From Mesaphorura yosii (lineage: Eukaryota > Arthropoda > Collembola > Poduromorpha > Tullbergiidae), in assembly GCA_009869945.1 (NCBI GenBank), contig WIXG01000533.1:1-42588 (forward strand): a stretch of 42,588 nt of DNA, read 5' to 3'. This document shows positions 1-9,483 of the stretch, piece by piece. Positions within the stretch are counted from its first letter, which is position 1. Each line of letters starts with the position of its first letter. Below the pieces are notes generated by a model. It ran no database searches, was not told where the DNA came from, and was given only the letters and a program-made list of their open reading frames with translations. Both the position numbers and the translations under genes were made by a program.

Positions 1-1069
1 CCGTAAAGCACCTAATTCAATGTAATATTAGCACACGAGAACAAAGGACACAAGTCTGAGCGTGGGGTGTAGTAATATGGCGACTGCTAACTTCCACACT
101 GTTTCAATGCTGTGCATTAGGCATTACGTCCAGGTATAGTGTATGTCTGTGGTCAAAGATCAGGCCACACGACAGCAGCGTGACGGCAGGCAGCAGGCGA
201 CGAAATTAGACACGGACACGGTGAATTTTGTCTTTGGTGTTCGGCTGTGCAGTGGCAATAGCAATGGAAACACGAGTGGCTCGTGTATGAGCCATGAGCC
301 ATGCATGGTAAATGCCAAATGCCGTGGCCATGCCAGTCAGCCAACCAGCCGCTGTGAGTCATACGATAAGATTCCAACTTTATTCCTTCCTCTTTGTTTT
401 CCGTACACTAAGCAAAGATTGCAATCTCTTTGCTGCACTGCACCGCACTGTTACCGTCTTGAATAATACATTGATTGAATTATGACTACACATTTACATT
501 ACACTGAATTACCGTATTCATAATGCATGCGCTTTCGCCTTCGACTGACCAACCGACTTGACTTGACTCCTCTGGGGCAGCACTACCCCGACTACACCGA
601 TTAATTAGTACATTTAGAATATACATACCCAATCTTTTAATTCAGGCCCCCACAATTTTGATTTGTATATCCGGCACCGGAAAGCTGATTTCGCTTTCAC
701 TTTTCTTTTTATACCACAAAGATACAGGTAATATTAGCACGATCTTGCCCTTAATTATTTAGTCATGCGATGAGACAAAAATACACCCAGAGTTAATCAA
801 AAGCCCGGCACCCTCCGTCGTTGTTCTCCAGGGCCAAGACCCGATTCTCATTTTTTATAATTTGTTAATTAGCATACAAATACAAAAGCTTCGCAAAATA
901 ACTGGCTAAGCTAGGTGAGGAAGAGAGTCCTCGTCAATACGAATATAATTATGGATAGCACACATCAATATGGAATGGCAAGATGAAATTTTTGCAATAA
1001 ATTGCAAATCCACGCGAATGCGCTTTCTTCGATGCTCGAATCAGATCGACTGCCGACCGACGGCCCACC
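1..1069. other. No gene recognised; 3' flank of the HD-domain gene
   Basis: The open frames here are short, overlap on both strands and lack recognisable motifs or plausible splice partners. The last part should hold the 3' untranslated region of the minus-strand gene whose stop codon is at 1,070-1,072. I could not place a clear poly(A) signal for it. Confidence 0.5.
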
Positions 1070-1971
1070 TCACTTGAGGATGGTGGAGATCTCGTTCTGA
1101 ATATTCTCGCGAGCCTTGGTCTCGTACTTGTCGCGAAACAACTTGGTCGCAAAGATGTTTGGAATAAGTAGCAGATTCTGCAGGACCTACTCGGGATCGG
1201 AATTGAGCAGAGCAGAGCGTGAGAATTAGAATCAATCATTTCCATGCCGCGAATATTAATCAGAGGCTACCTTCTTCCTGAGACGCAGGTACGACTCCTC
1301 ATCCATCGAGCCGTACTCGATCCGCATCTGCCTGGAGTGTGTGAGATATTCTTCCCACTCAGAAGCCAAGTTGCAGAAGTTGATGTCCATAAAGTAGTAC
1401 TTGTCAGCGTCCTTGTAGTCCGAGGCGAGCTCAGAGCTCGCGTTCTCCTCCTCCTCGTCGTCGTCGTCGACAACGTTGCCAGTCGACTGCTGGTTGATGA
1501 GATTCTTCACCGTGTCGACGAGTCCCTTGGTCTGAGAATAATAATTGCGTGATTAATATTCGGATGGATACATTCGATTGGAGGCCACGTACCTGATCCA
1601 AGCCAGTCTGCTTCGCAAAGTCGCAGAAAAAATCAATATTTCGCTCGACATTGCTCAGCAGCTTCTTCTCGTAGAAGAATCTATAGAATAGAAACAAAAT
1701 TCCATATTATTTAACAAACAGGGTAACAATTAACTCTTCGTGTGGTCACTTACGATTGGAAAATGAGAGCGATGAGGATGGAAAACGGGTCAGAGAGCAT
1801 TCCACGACAGTACTCAAAGTGCTCCAGTTTGGCGTTGAGATAATGCAAGTTGTAGTAATTATCTCGGCCGTAGTTGGTCTTGACCTTCTGGAGCCAGGCA
1901 TCCGAAGTACTGGACTGCAGTTTGTAGTTAGCTTTGAGGTCACTCCACAATTTGTCCAGAAGGCTCATCAT
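1070..1971 (-). CDS. HD-superfamily (COG4339-like) protein with lost catalytic residues
   Basis: Four exons (1754-1971, 1593-1680, 1271-1531, 1070-1186) join in phase to 227 residues. The fold signature follows the predicted metal-dependent HD phosphohydrolase family COG4339: an early Trp, the [11 protein letters not shown] segment (35-45, for the family's GR.YHNL.HL), a hydrophobic helix ending in FQSFFYEK (71-78), FMDINF (149-154, for FLDADL), the [11 protein letters not shown] segment, and a C-terminal helix of the type [17 protein letters not shown]. Family members degrade nucleotides or other phosphoesters; I have no substrate for this one. The diagnostic His-Asp pair is Gln72-Ser73 here, the first motif His is Tyr40, and the second Asp of DxD is Asn153, so a metal-dependent active site looks absent. 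An Asp/Glu-rich insert (124-131) sits mid-protein. The start is the first of two adjacent ATG codons. Fold assignment is moderate; inactivity is inference. Confidence 0.75.
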
Positions 1972-2376
1972 TATATCGTGGTCAGACAGAGCTCGAGTGC
2001 AGTTGCTGCGTACGAGAGCGAAGAACAAACTGATTTGAAGGCAAGAGCGGAATTTTGTTTCGTTCTTCCTGGATCGAGAATTGGAACGGGAATGAACAAC
2101 AGAAAAGTATTGATCTGGCCTTTTCCAAAGTCGAGTCTCGGAATTCCTTTCCTCACAAGCGAACGATCGTTGCTCTCCCGAGTATTGTGCTTTCACTTGT
2201 GCTTGTGCAAAGCGCTTTGTACCTCATGCATTTGCGCATTTGCAGTGTGGGGCGGAAAGCAGAGAATGGGAGAAAGTGCAACACAATACAAGGTACAAAG
2301 AAGCTGATACAATGTGCAAAGAATGGAGAGCAAGAAATGTAGCGGGCAACGAAGAAATTGTAAGGTAAGGTAAATA

Positions 2377-2382
2377 TTTATT
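2377..2382 (-). terminator. Poly(A) signal of the BTB gene
   Basis: An AATAAA hexamer on the minus strand lies about 126 bases past the stop codon of the BTB-only gene. Confidence 0.55.
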
Positions 2383-2507
2383 GCAAATCTTGCTTGGCTC
2401 ATCATCAGAATTATGATTGTACTTTGGACGTATTGTGTGCTAATGATGAGCTGCACGGATCTCGAACCATCGAATCAGCTTCTAGGATGGAGTCTCAGGT
2501 TTCATGC

Positions 2508-3070
2508 TCATACGCCTTGGGCTGACGCTTCTATGGAGAAAAGATAAGATTTAGCACAGAGCTCACTTGCCAACTCGCGTTTCATATTCTATTCATCTCA
2601 CCGTCTTTGTACGGCATGAGACCTTTGATTTGAAGTCGGTTCACGGTGTCCATAAAATCGCAAATACCTTCACTGGGAACGGTGCAGGTGTCCTCGTAGA
2701 GAAACTCGAAGATACACTTCATGTGCTCAATGTTGACGTTCAACATCACGAGAATGAGGGGCCGAATCTGTCCAGTCGTGTCCAGGCCATTTAGCTGCGG
2801 TCGTAAAGGGAAAGTATAGTAAAGGACGGAGGAGAAAACCGGCATGCGACCCAGCCAGCTAAAGCAGGTATCCGAGATCAGGCTTACCTTGATCATCCCC
2901 TCGAAATACTTGCTGCACGCCGACAAAACGCCTTTATGGGCGAAGACAAGCTGCCCGTTAGAGCAGGCGACGGCCGCGTTGCAGGAGTGGACGCCCGCCT
3001 CCTTGTAGTAGTTTATGACAGCAAAATTGTAGAAAGTGAAGGGATCGGGCTTTGCGCCTGGCAGACTCAT
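2508..3070 (-). CDS. BTB/POZ-only protein, Lolal-like size
   Basis: Three exons (2888-3070, 2602-2794, 2508-2530) join in phase to 132 residues. Almost the whole protein is one BTB/POZ domain: FAHKGVLSACSKYFEGMI carries the classic AHK.vLSACS.yF core, followed by LILVMLNVNIEHMKCIFEFL and a C-terminal RLQIKGL helix. BTB domains mediate dimerisation and recruit partners, commonly in transcription or in cullin-3 ubiquitin ligases. There is no zinc finger, Kelch or other domain, so the protein resembles short arthropod BTB-only proteins such as Lola-like, which pair with larger BTB factors. The last exon encodes only eight residues. An in-frame ATG at 3,127 would add 19 residues, but a possible splice acceptor lies between, so I chose 3,070. 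Orthology to Lolal is not proven. Confidence 0.8.
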
Positions 3071-3127
3071 GGTGACGTGATAAGCTGCTGAATTGGTGAT
3101 TGGCCTTTGTCTTTGGTGATCGTTCAT

Positions 3128-4270
3128 CGAAGATGAATGCTGATGCCGGGTTGATTCCTTTGCAAAGCAATGGTCACATGCGAACTGTGAGCTGAAGTGA
3201 AGACGGCCACCACCTCGGCAAAAAGAACGCTCATGCAAAGTAACGGCTAACTGCGATGTTATATGTAGCTAGTAGGCGTGCTCCAGCAGCGTCGTCATCG
3301 TCATGTCGGTGCAGTGGCCACAGACACGACGTTGCTTCTGAAAGTATTATTTTATGATTTGTCATCAACTTTATGCTTTGCATGTGACTGCAAAGACAAT
3401 TAAACACCCGTCTCAGCCATGCCTTACTCGAATTACTAGGCGAATTCAACGGTCGGTCTTTTCAATTGGACGGTTGGATTTTTTCGCACTTTGCCCATTC
3501 CTTCGCAGTTTTCTGTGTTTGAAGGTCACCTCGAACCACTTTATGGCTGTGAAATGCACCCGTGGCCGTGATACTTTAAGACTCTCGTATTGAAGATTAT
3601 GGATGGGCAATTGAATTCAATCCGAGAAAATGAGCTCTCAATCCTGAGCACATAACAGGTTCTCATCTTGAGGAGCACGGTTGCTAGGATTTTGCATGAA
3701 CAAAACCCCTGACCTGGGGCCTTGAACCAGCTAAATTCAGCATGTGCAAAAAATTTGTACCCAGAACATCACCTGAGAATTGGGACCGAGTGTGACCTTT
3801 TGCTCGGATGCTCTTTCGTGGCAATGACGCAAATTGCTTGAGACTTGGTATTTTAATTGCGGCCTTAGTTCGTCTTCTTCGAATCTGAACCCACATTAGC
3901 ACTCAAATGGAGCAGAAAAAACCGAGTCTGAGTGCTTGCCACAAGTGGTGAAGGACACACGCGTCGGAAAAATGATCATTGTCAGAATAATAAAAATCTC
4001 AGTTCCATGGAATTTTGATTGGGAGATGCCTTGACGTCCAACCTGTTGCTTCTGCTTCGCTGTGCCCCGTGCAGCTACCCGGCTCTCCTTCCCTGGAATA
4101 GAGCGACGGTGCACTCGTGCTGCCCGACTGCTTCCCATACGGCCGTCGTGCTGTCTTGCAGCTATCCAATCCCGCCCCGGAACGACGTCGGAATGTGTTT
4201 TTCCTACGCAATGCTTCATGCTTATCTTTTAGGACGTAGCACGAAACTCCACCCGGCCACCGTCTGATTC
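3128..4270. other. Intergenic, no gene supported
   Basis: It separates the minus-strand BTB gene from the plus-strand membrane-protein gene. The open frames at 3,684-4,355 (minus) and 4,019-4,267 (plus) are mutually overlapping and compositionally random. It should contain the 5' untranslated region and promoter of the BTB gene. Confidence 0.45.
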
Positions 4271-4274
4271 GTGC

Positions 4275-4311
4275 GATAAAAGAAATCACCGCGGCAAAAG
4301 AGTCGTCAGTC
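4275..4311 (+). promoter_or_regulatory. TATA plus initiator core promoter
   Basis: A TATA-like GATAAAAG (4,275-4,282) is followed by TCAGTC (4,306-4,311), the arthropod initiator consensus, with the initiator A at 4,308. The 31-base spacing from the TATA core is the expected one. The first coding ATG of the four-pass membrane protein lies 139 bases further on. Confidence 0.65.
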
Positions 4312-4313
4312 GC

Positions 4314-4352
4314 ATGACTCGATGTCTCGAACTGAGCACCGAGCTCCTTTGA
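4314..4352 (+). other. Upstream ORF in the leader
   Basis: A 12-codon ATG-to-TGA frame starts six bases after the predicted transcription start and ends 94 bases before the main start codon. If the predicted start site is right, it would be the first ATG scanned and could lower translation of the main frame. Confidence 0.4.
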
Positions 4353-4446
4353 CATTCTTCCGGTCTTCTGTCCGTTGTTCCATTTGTGTTCTGATTAGAA
4401 GCGACATTTTAATCGATCTTTGGCTCGTTGTCCCACATTGAAGACA

Positions 4447-5498
4447 ATGTGTCGGATTAAGAGGACTTGGGAATATTTGTGTCAAGCGGACTGGGTCTTT
4501 TTCGCTCTGGCTGTTCTCGTAAGTTTTAATCATCGTGATGGCGAGTATTTCAGAATGTGGAATTCAATGCGAATGATCCTTAATTTCGTATTGCGCAGAT
4601 AAGCTTCGCTTATATGGTGCAAAATTCGCTGGCTTACAGCATTCTCTTGTGTCAAGAGTTGTTGGACCAGGGACAAAATCCGTACATCCGACTTCTGGTG
4701 CAAATCCACATGTTTCTGATCAGTAAGCGTGCTAGACTTTTATGAACGTTTGTACTGGATACTGAATGCATGCAATATGCACTGCGATTGATGCACACTG
4801 TTTCCGATGCAGTCATTTGCGGCTTCATCGGGGGCGTTCTAATTGTCGTTAACCTGAGACTTTGGGAGTACTTCCGGAAGCCGACCACGGAACAAAATTT
4901 GGGGGTAAGACGAGTCAGCAGGGCGTCAAGTGGCAAGCAAACGTTTGGAGGCGTGCTGAAGAGTGAGGAAGCGGCAGTCTCACTCTGCCTCTCCTCGTCT
5001 TTCTTTTCTGCTTTTCGTAGTTGCGTCGATTTAGGATGCAAGGCTGGACTTGGCTCTACTTTGCCCTCTGCCACATCTACGGATTCAAGATGATGATGCG
5101 AGTGGTTGAGATGGTCTTTTGGTGGACGAAGACGGTGACTGGAGGGGAGAACTACAAGGTGAAGGAGGGCAGCGACATGGACAAATGCTTGGCTCGGACC
5201 TCGGTCCAGAGCGTCAAGTTGGATGCGAAGATGTGTTTCTATAACTGGTAAGAAATCAGCTCCAAGCATTCGCTCAGAAATACTGTACCGCCTGGATTCA
5301 GTAACTTTTATATTTGACCGAATCAGGGAACCGGTCTACAACTACTTCAGGAACTACTCGCTGATGATGACCTCATATGAGGCTCTGCACCTGATTCTCA
5401 TCATGCTGATGACAAGATACGCGTGGCAGAAGTACGCCCGACATGCTGGACCGCGTTTGACTCCTCCGATTGTCGAGATCACGATCTCTGAGATGTGA
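4447..5498 (+). CDS. Four-pass membrane protein, unrecognised
   Basis: Five exons (4447-4518, 4599-4722, 4813-4904, 5021-5247, 5327-5498) join in phase to 228 residues. Four hydrophobic stretches are visible: residues about 16-40 (from DWVFFALAVL), a second around VQIHMFLIICGFIGGVLIVV, a third around WTWLYFALCHIYGF, and a last around EALHLILIMLMTRYAW. The loop between the third and fourth segments holds two cysteines and a basic patch, and the N- and C-termini are short. Topology resembles claudin or tetraspan proteins, but I see neither a claudin W-GLW-C-C pattern nor a tetraspanin CCG motif, so no family is assigned. It has its own TATA/initiator promoter and a canonical AATAAA at 5,665. 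Gene structure is well supported; function is unknown. Confidence 0.8.
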
Positions 5499-5664
5499 AA
5501 GGGATGATAGTCACAATCTGCGACGGCAGCATTGCAGTACCCTGCTGACATATTCACTTTCTCGTGAATCTATGTGTATTAGATGTAAAAACATTTAAGC
5601 ATTTGCAATTGCATTTAAGTTATGACTCGATGTTATGCATTCATTTAATCTATCCAATTATTCG

Positions 5665-5670
5665 AATAAA
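5665..5670 (+). terminator. Poly(A) signal of the membrane-protein gene
   Basis: An AATAAA hexamer lies about 167 bases past the stop of the four-pass membrane-protein gene. Confidence 0.6.
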
Positions 5671-6571
5671 ATGACTGCTTTTAGCTTTTGTGATCTGTAA
5701 TTTCTTGTGCAGCCCGCCTTTATTCGATTCCAGACTCGTGCAATGATTTCAATGCCAGAAGCTTTTATCTTGCAAAATGAATAAACATATTTTACTCACT
5801 TTTTGCACAAAGCCTGCTTGGGCTCTGAAAATAAATTTCTTCAGAATCGGAAAAGCCACTGTCCGTCACCGCCTCTCGTCAACGTGAGACTTGACAGGCT
5901 TCGATTTTCCTTCGTTTTTCTGCATTATTGGAATGACAAGCGCTCAGACGTCGCAGTCCGACGGCGCGTGGACGACGGATTCTAATTCTAAGAAACCGCC
6001 GCTTTACTTACTCAATATTTATTTCCGAAGAAATGTGTTAAAGGAGAGGCTGATGCCGCTCATGCAGCGTCAATGAAGATGCAAATAGAAATGAATAGGT
6101 GACTAGGAAGACAAGTATCAAATCACAGGTCGATGGAGGCACCTTTTCGGAGAAAGTTAATCTTTTGAAATTGGGCTCGTGCAGCCCCAGAATGAATGAA
6201 TTCTGTTTCTGTGGATTCGTTTCTCATTTGTATTATAACTCATGGCGACGACTGGAGTAGGTGTCTTGATCGACTCCAGCTCGAATTGCTGTTTCAAACC
6301 AGGAAACGGCATTCACAGCCTGTGATTCACACAAAGACAATTTTGCTGAACCTCGTGGACACGATCACGAATCACGATGTATGGACCACGCTCGCCTTTC
6401 GTGGTACCGCACCTGCACAGCAAGCAATGAAAGGGTCACCAAAGTAGGTCACCTGCGTCGAAACTGTATTAGGCGTGATTCTGATTAAAAATGAACACTT
6501 TTAGACGCTCCTCCAAGGCAACAACACCTGCTCAAGGCTTCTAGGCTTCTGGCTGCTTCCATTCGTCCAAA
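5671..6571. other. Intergenic, no gene supported
   Basis: Short frames at 5,803-6,076 and 6,196-6,447 have no motifs and no splice context. The right end should contain the promoter and leader of the bZIP gene; no clear TATA or initiator was found. Confidence 0.45.
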
Positions 6572-7248
6572 ATGGTAACCCTCCTGCAACAACTCCGTCT
6601 GCCCCCACTCGTGGAGGATCCACTTCCGATTGATTTGTCGGTGAGTGTCGTGAGGGAGAATGCCTATTTTTATTTTCTCCCTGCAATTCAAGGACAAGAC
6701 GATTCAGCGTATTTCCTAATTTCAGATGAAGAGACCGGCCTCGCCGGAAGTGCAAATTATAGCGGAGGTGCAGAGAGCTCGACGGAAGCCGATCCATCAG
6801 AGGAAGTCAAAGGAAAAGCTGGCTGCTTTAGGTGCTTATTTAGATTTTAGCGTCCTTGGCACCGACACGTCACACTGATTTTTTAAATGAATTTTGATTT
6901 GAAGCACGCAATCGTCAGTCTGCTCGAGACTGCCGTGCCCGCAAGCAAGTTCGGATCGAGTACTTGAAGAACATCGTTGAACATCGCGAGAAAGTCAACA
7001 CTTTTCTCCATAACGAGCTGGAGGCGTTACAGATCTGGGCCGAGCAGTTGGAGCTTGCCGGGCAACCGTCTGGACCACTGTCGAAATATCGTTACTTGAT
7101 TTCTATCACGAAACTTCATCAGGACCATCTGGCTGCTGCAAAGGTTGCGGAGAGGAAACGCCAAGAGAGCGCCTATCGTGGGCGACAGCCGAAGTTTCAT
7201 ACTTTGCCATGCGGGTGCAAGTACAGCTCCCCACTCGGGGCAAATTGA
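6572..7248 (+). CDS. Crebl2: bZIP factor, CREBL2/REPTOR-BP-like
   Basis: Three exons (6572-6640, 6726-6831, 6905-7248) join in phase to 172 residues. The bZIP basic region ARNRQSARDCRARKQVR is followed by a leucine-zipper-like helix (IEYLKNIVEHREKVNTFL), then LEALQIWAEQLELAG, where the tail matches the Trp-containing segment after the zipper of CREBL2. The basic region RSRQSAR(E/D)CRARKK is close to diagnostic for CREBL2 and its fly counterpart REPTOR-BP. The fly protein partners REPTOR downstream of TORC1 to drive starvation-induced genes, and CREBL2 acts in metabolic gene control; the same nuclear role is inferred here. The protein is longer than human CREBL2 (about 120 residues), with extra N- and C-terminal tails. 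The stop is immediately followed by AATAAA, implying a very short 3' UTR unless the second AATAAA near 7,384 is used. Confidence 0.88.
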
Positions 7249-7254
7249 AATAAA
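7249..7254 (+). terminator. Poly(A) signal abutting the bZIP stop codon
   Basis: AATAAA begins one base after the TGA of the bZIP gene. A second AATAAA near 7,384 is the more conventional alternative. Confidence 0.45.
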
Positions 7255-7675
7255 TTCGCACGAGAGTTTTGCGACAGAACAAGAACGCTGTAGTTTCTGC
7301 TTTTGTCCTGCATCAATAAGTATCATTCTTCGGTTTGAGGAACCATGCCTCGAGTCTCATCACGCTCATGCCCGCAAAAGCGAAATAAAGGCTGTTCATG
7401 CTGGTGTTGCATCAAGACAAGACTATAACTAAAGATACGCGTTGCGCGGCTATTACGCTATCATCATGAGTCATCTCAAGGTGCCTGCATTTATACTGGC
7501 TTATTTGAATCCATGCTGATAGACTTGAGTGGGAATTCGGTCCGACAGTTCCGAGCCTGTTCGTAGAAAGCTAAAGCAAAGTTCTGCTGTGCGCTGCCTA
7601 AATTATAGTTGACCTTTTACACTTTTACCATTTTATAATTTTATTCAGCTGACAAATTGTGTTCCCCTGTCCAAA
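7255..7675. other. Short intergenic interval between bZIP and CABLES-like genes
   Basis: It holds the bZIP 3' end and possibly an upstream exon or leader of the CABLES-like gene; a splice-acceptor-like sequence ends at about 7,648. No independent gene is seen. Confidence 0.4.
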
Positions 7676-9038
7676 ATGGATCTTCACGAACAGAAACGAC
7701 GTGCGGCACTCTCTTTCTTATCAAACATTTCCCTGGGTGGAACAATCAGTGCACCGGGCTGAAAAGAAAAGCAGGGTTCCACTGTAGAAGACAAAACCAC
7801 GTCAACTACGGACAAGTCTAAGCCAGGATCCATTGGAGCAAGTAGAGACAATGGTAAGTGCTTCTGACATTCGTTTTATAAACCGAAACCAGACTCGGAA
7901 TTAAGTCCTGTCCGTTTCAGGACCCCTGGACTCGCACTCGAACGGAGCTCTGCAGGTGCCAGTCATCAATATGAAACACCCAGACTCCGAGAAACTGACC
8001 CTCATTGTCAAGCGCCTTTCGTGGCAAAAAAGACGGTTGTCCTTTGGCAACATTCTCAACCATTCCGTACCGTAGCCAACGAGATTTCAAGTAAGCATGT
8101 TTTGCGAAGGACACGTCATGCGTCATCAGGCGACAATGCAAAATATCATGTGCATCGGCAAATTCTAGGTCAGCTGTGGGAACGTGCGCAAATAGAGCCG
8201 CTGGCAATCCATCGGGATCGGGCACGTATGTCCAGCGGCAATGTTTCATACCTGCATATGATGATCCACTAATGCTGATGTTTCCCATCCGATATGAAGA
8301 ATTCAGCTACGGGTATCAGCTGCAGGTCGCAAGATTTTACTACTCACCCCAAATAATTGAGAGGCCCGAATTTTTGTCTGGAATCACAGCACTGTTTTGA
8401 GACTGCCGTCGTACGTTTCTTCGAGCATACTCTTCAAGTAAGCATCGTATTTGGAGAAAGAACGAAACAAGTTGTTCGCTGTCCGGTTTTCATATGTGGA
8501 AATCAGTCTCAGTTAAATTCAGAGGTCAGTCATAAAGCATTTGACCATTGGCATTGGTGTGGTATTCATCAGGCGAGTTAATTGAACGATTTTTCTCCGC
8601 AGCTTGAAGCGGGACATGAGAAAGATTGCGCTGGACTGCCACATGGACATCTTGATCGTGGCCAACTCGTATGTTTACTTCGACAAGCTGGTCCTCCTAT
8701 GTTATGTTCAAACAGGAAATTCTGTGCCGGGGTTTCGTTTTTACTGGCAGCCAAGCTCTGCGACATCAAAGGGCAACCTCTGCGTCATCTTGTTGATGTG
8801 AGTTAAGCCTGCAGCTGCTCATAACACACGTGCTGCTTGCTGTCTTTGTACTTGGTTGTACTGAATTCCGGGCATTACAGGTCTGGTTTTTCGCTTCTGA
8901 CAGGTTATGGAACGTACTTTTCGGGTCACGCGGACGGACTTGTACGAGTTTGCAGTCATGGCAGCGCTGGAGTTCGGGCTAAATTCTCACCCCACCGAAG
9001 TTTTACTACATTACCAGAAACTGCTCTACCAGGCATAG
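7676..9038 (+). pseudogene. CABLES-like cyclin-box gene with broken frame
   Basis: CABLES proteins link cyclin-dependent kinases with Abl-type kinases. The start matches their N-terminal signature (RRAALSFLSNISL). Downstream, conserved blocks follow in order: ATFSTIPYRSQRDF, FSYGYQLQVARFYYSPQIIE, RLPSYVSSSILF, SLKRDMRKIALD, CAGVSFLLAAKLCDIKG and the C-terminal cyclin-box part ending at a TAG. Splice sites between blocks are mostly intact (donor GTAAGC at 8,091, donor at 8,523, acceptor before 8,603, and others). The frame is broken, however: between the block near 8,010 and the ATFSTIPY block, at about 8,390, and at about 8,710. Two in-frame TAA codons (8,439-8,441 and 8,513-8,515) fall where my recollection of vertebrate CABLES has lysine, in an otherwise gap-free alignment. 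Either this is a recently decayed gene or the assembly has several local errors. AATAAA follows at 9,080. Confidence 0.75.
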
Positions 9039-9079
9039 TTAATTTAAGTGACATTGAACATTTAGACTTGTTTTTCTGA

Positions 9080-9085
9080 AATAAA
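9080..9085 (+). terminator. Poly(A) signal of the CABLES-like locus
   Basis: AATAAA lies 42 bases past the TAG of the CABLES-like frame, so the 3' processing signal is preserved even though the frame is broken. Confidence 0.5.
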
Positions 9086-9483
9086 TCTAGACTTCTTAGC
9101 CTTGGCTGAAATAGAACGAAAACACCCATTCATTTTCGCGACTGCACGTGCTCACATGCACACAGGTGAGGTTGAGCCTTGGGGTTGTTTTCGAAAAGTG
9201 GTCCATTGCTCAAACATGACGCTAAAGTCCTTGATTTGGCGGTGTCGGGTTTGATGGTGAGGCGGCTGTAAAGAAGTCACAAAGCTCGAGCAGCGATTGG
9301 GGACACGGAACGAGGCAACCATCAGCAAGTGGAAAGGCAAATTGAGAGGCTTAAAACAACTTTCCAACTCTCATTTGGAGCTGGTATGGGGACCGAGGCT
9401 GGTCGTTGTAGACGAACACGGAAACTTAAGCCCTGCGACCCCAATACAGTAGAATATTCGACGTAAGAGTGCGATTCGAGATC
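9086..9483. other. Intergenic, leader of the zinc-finger gene
   Basis: No open frame with motifs is seen. It probably contains the promoter and 5' untranslated region of the downstream zinc-finger gene. Confidence 0.4.

Noticed and set aside
3684..4355. Overlapping minus-strand frames before the membrane-protein gene
   Set aside because: They overlap the predicted promoter and leader of the plus-strand gene and show no protein-like features.
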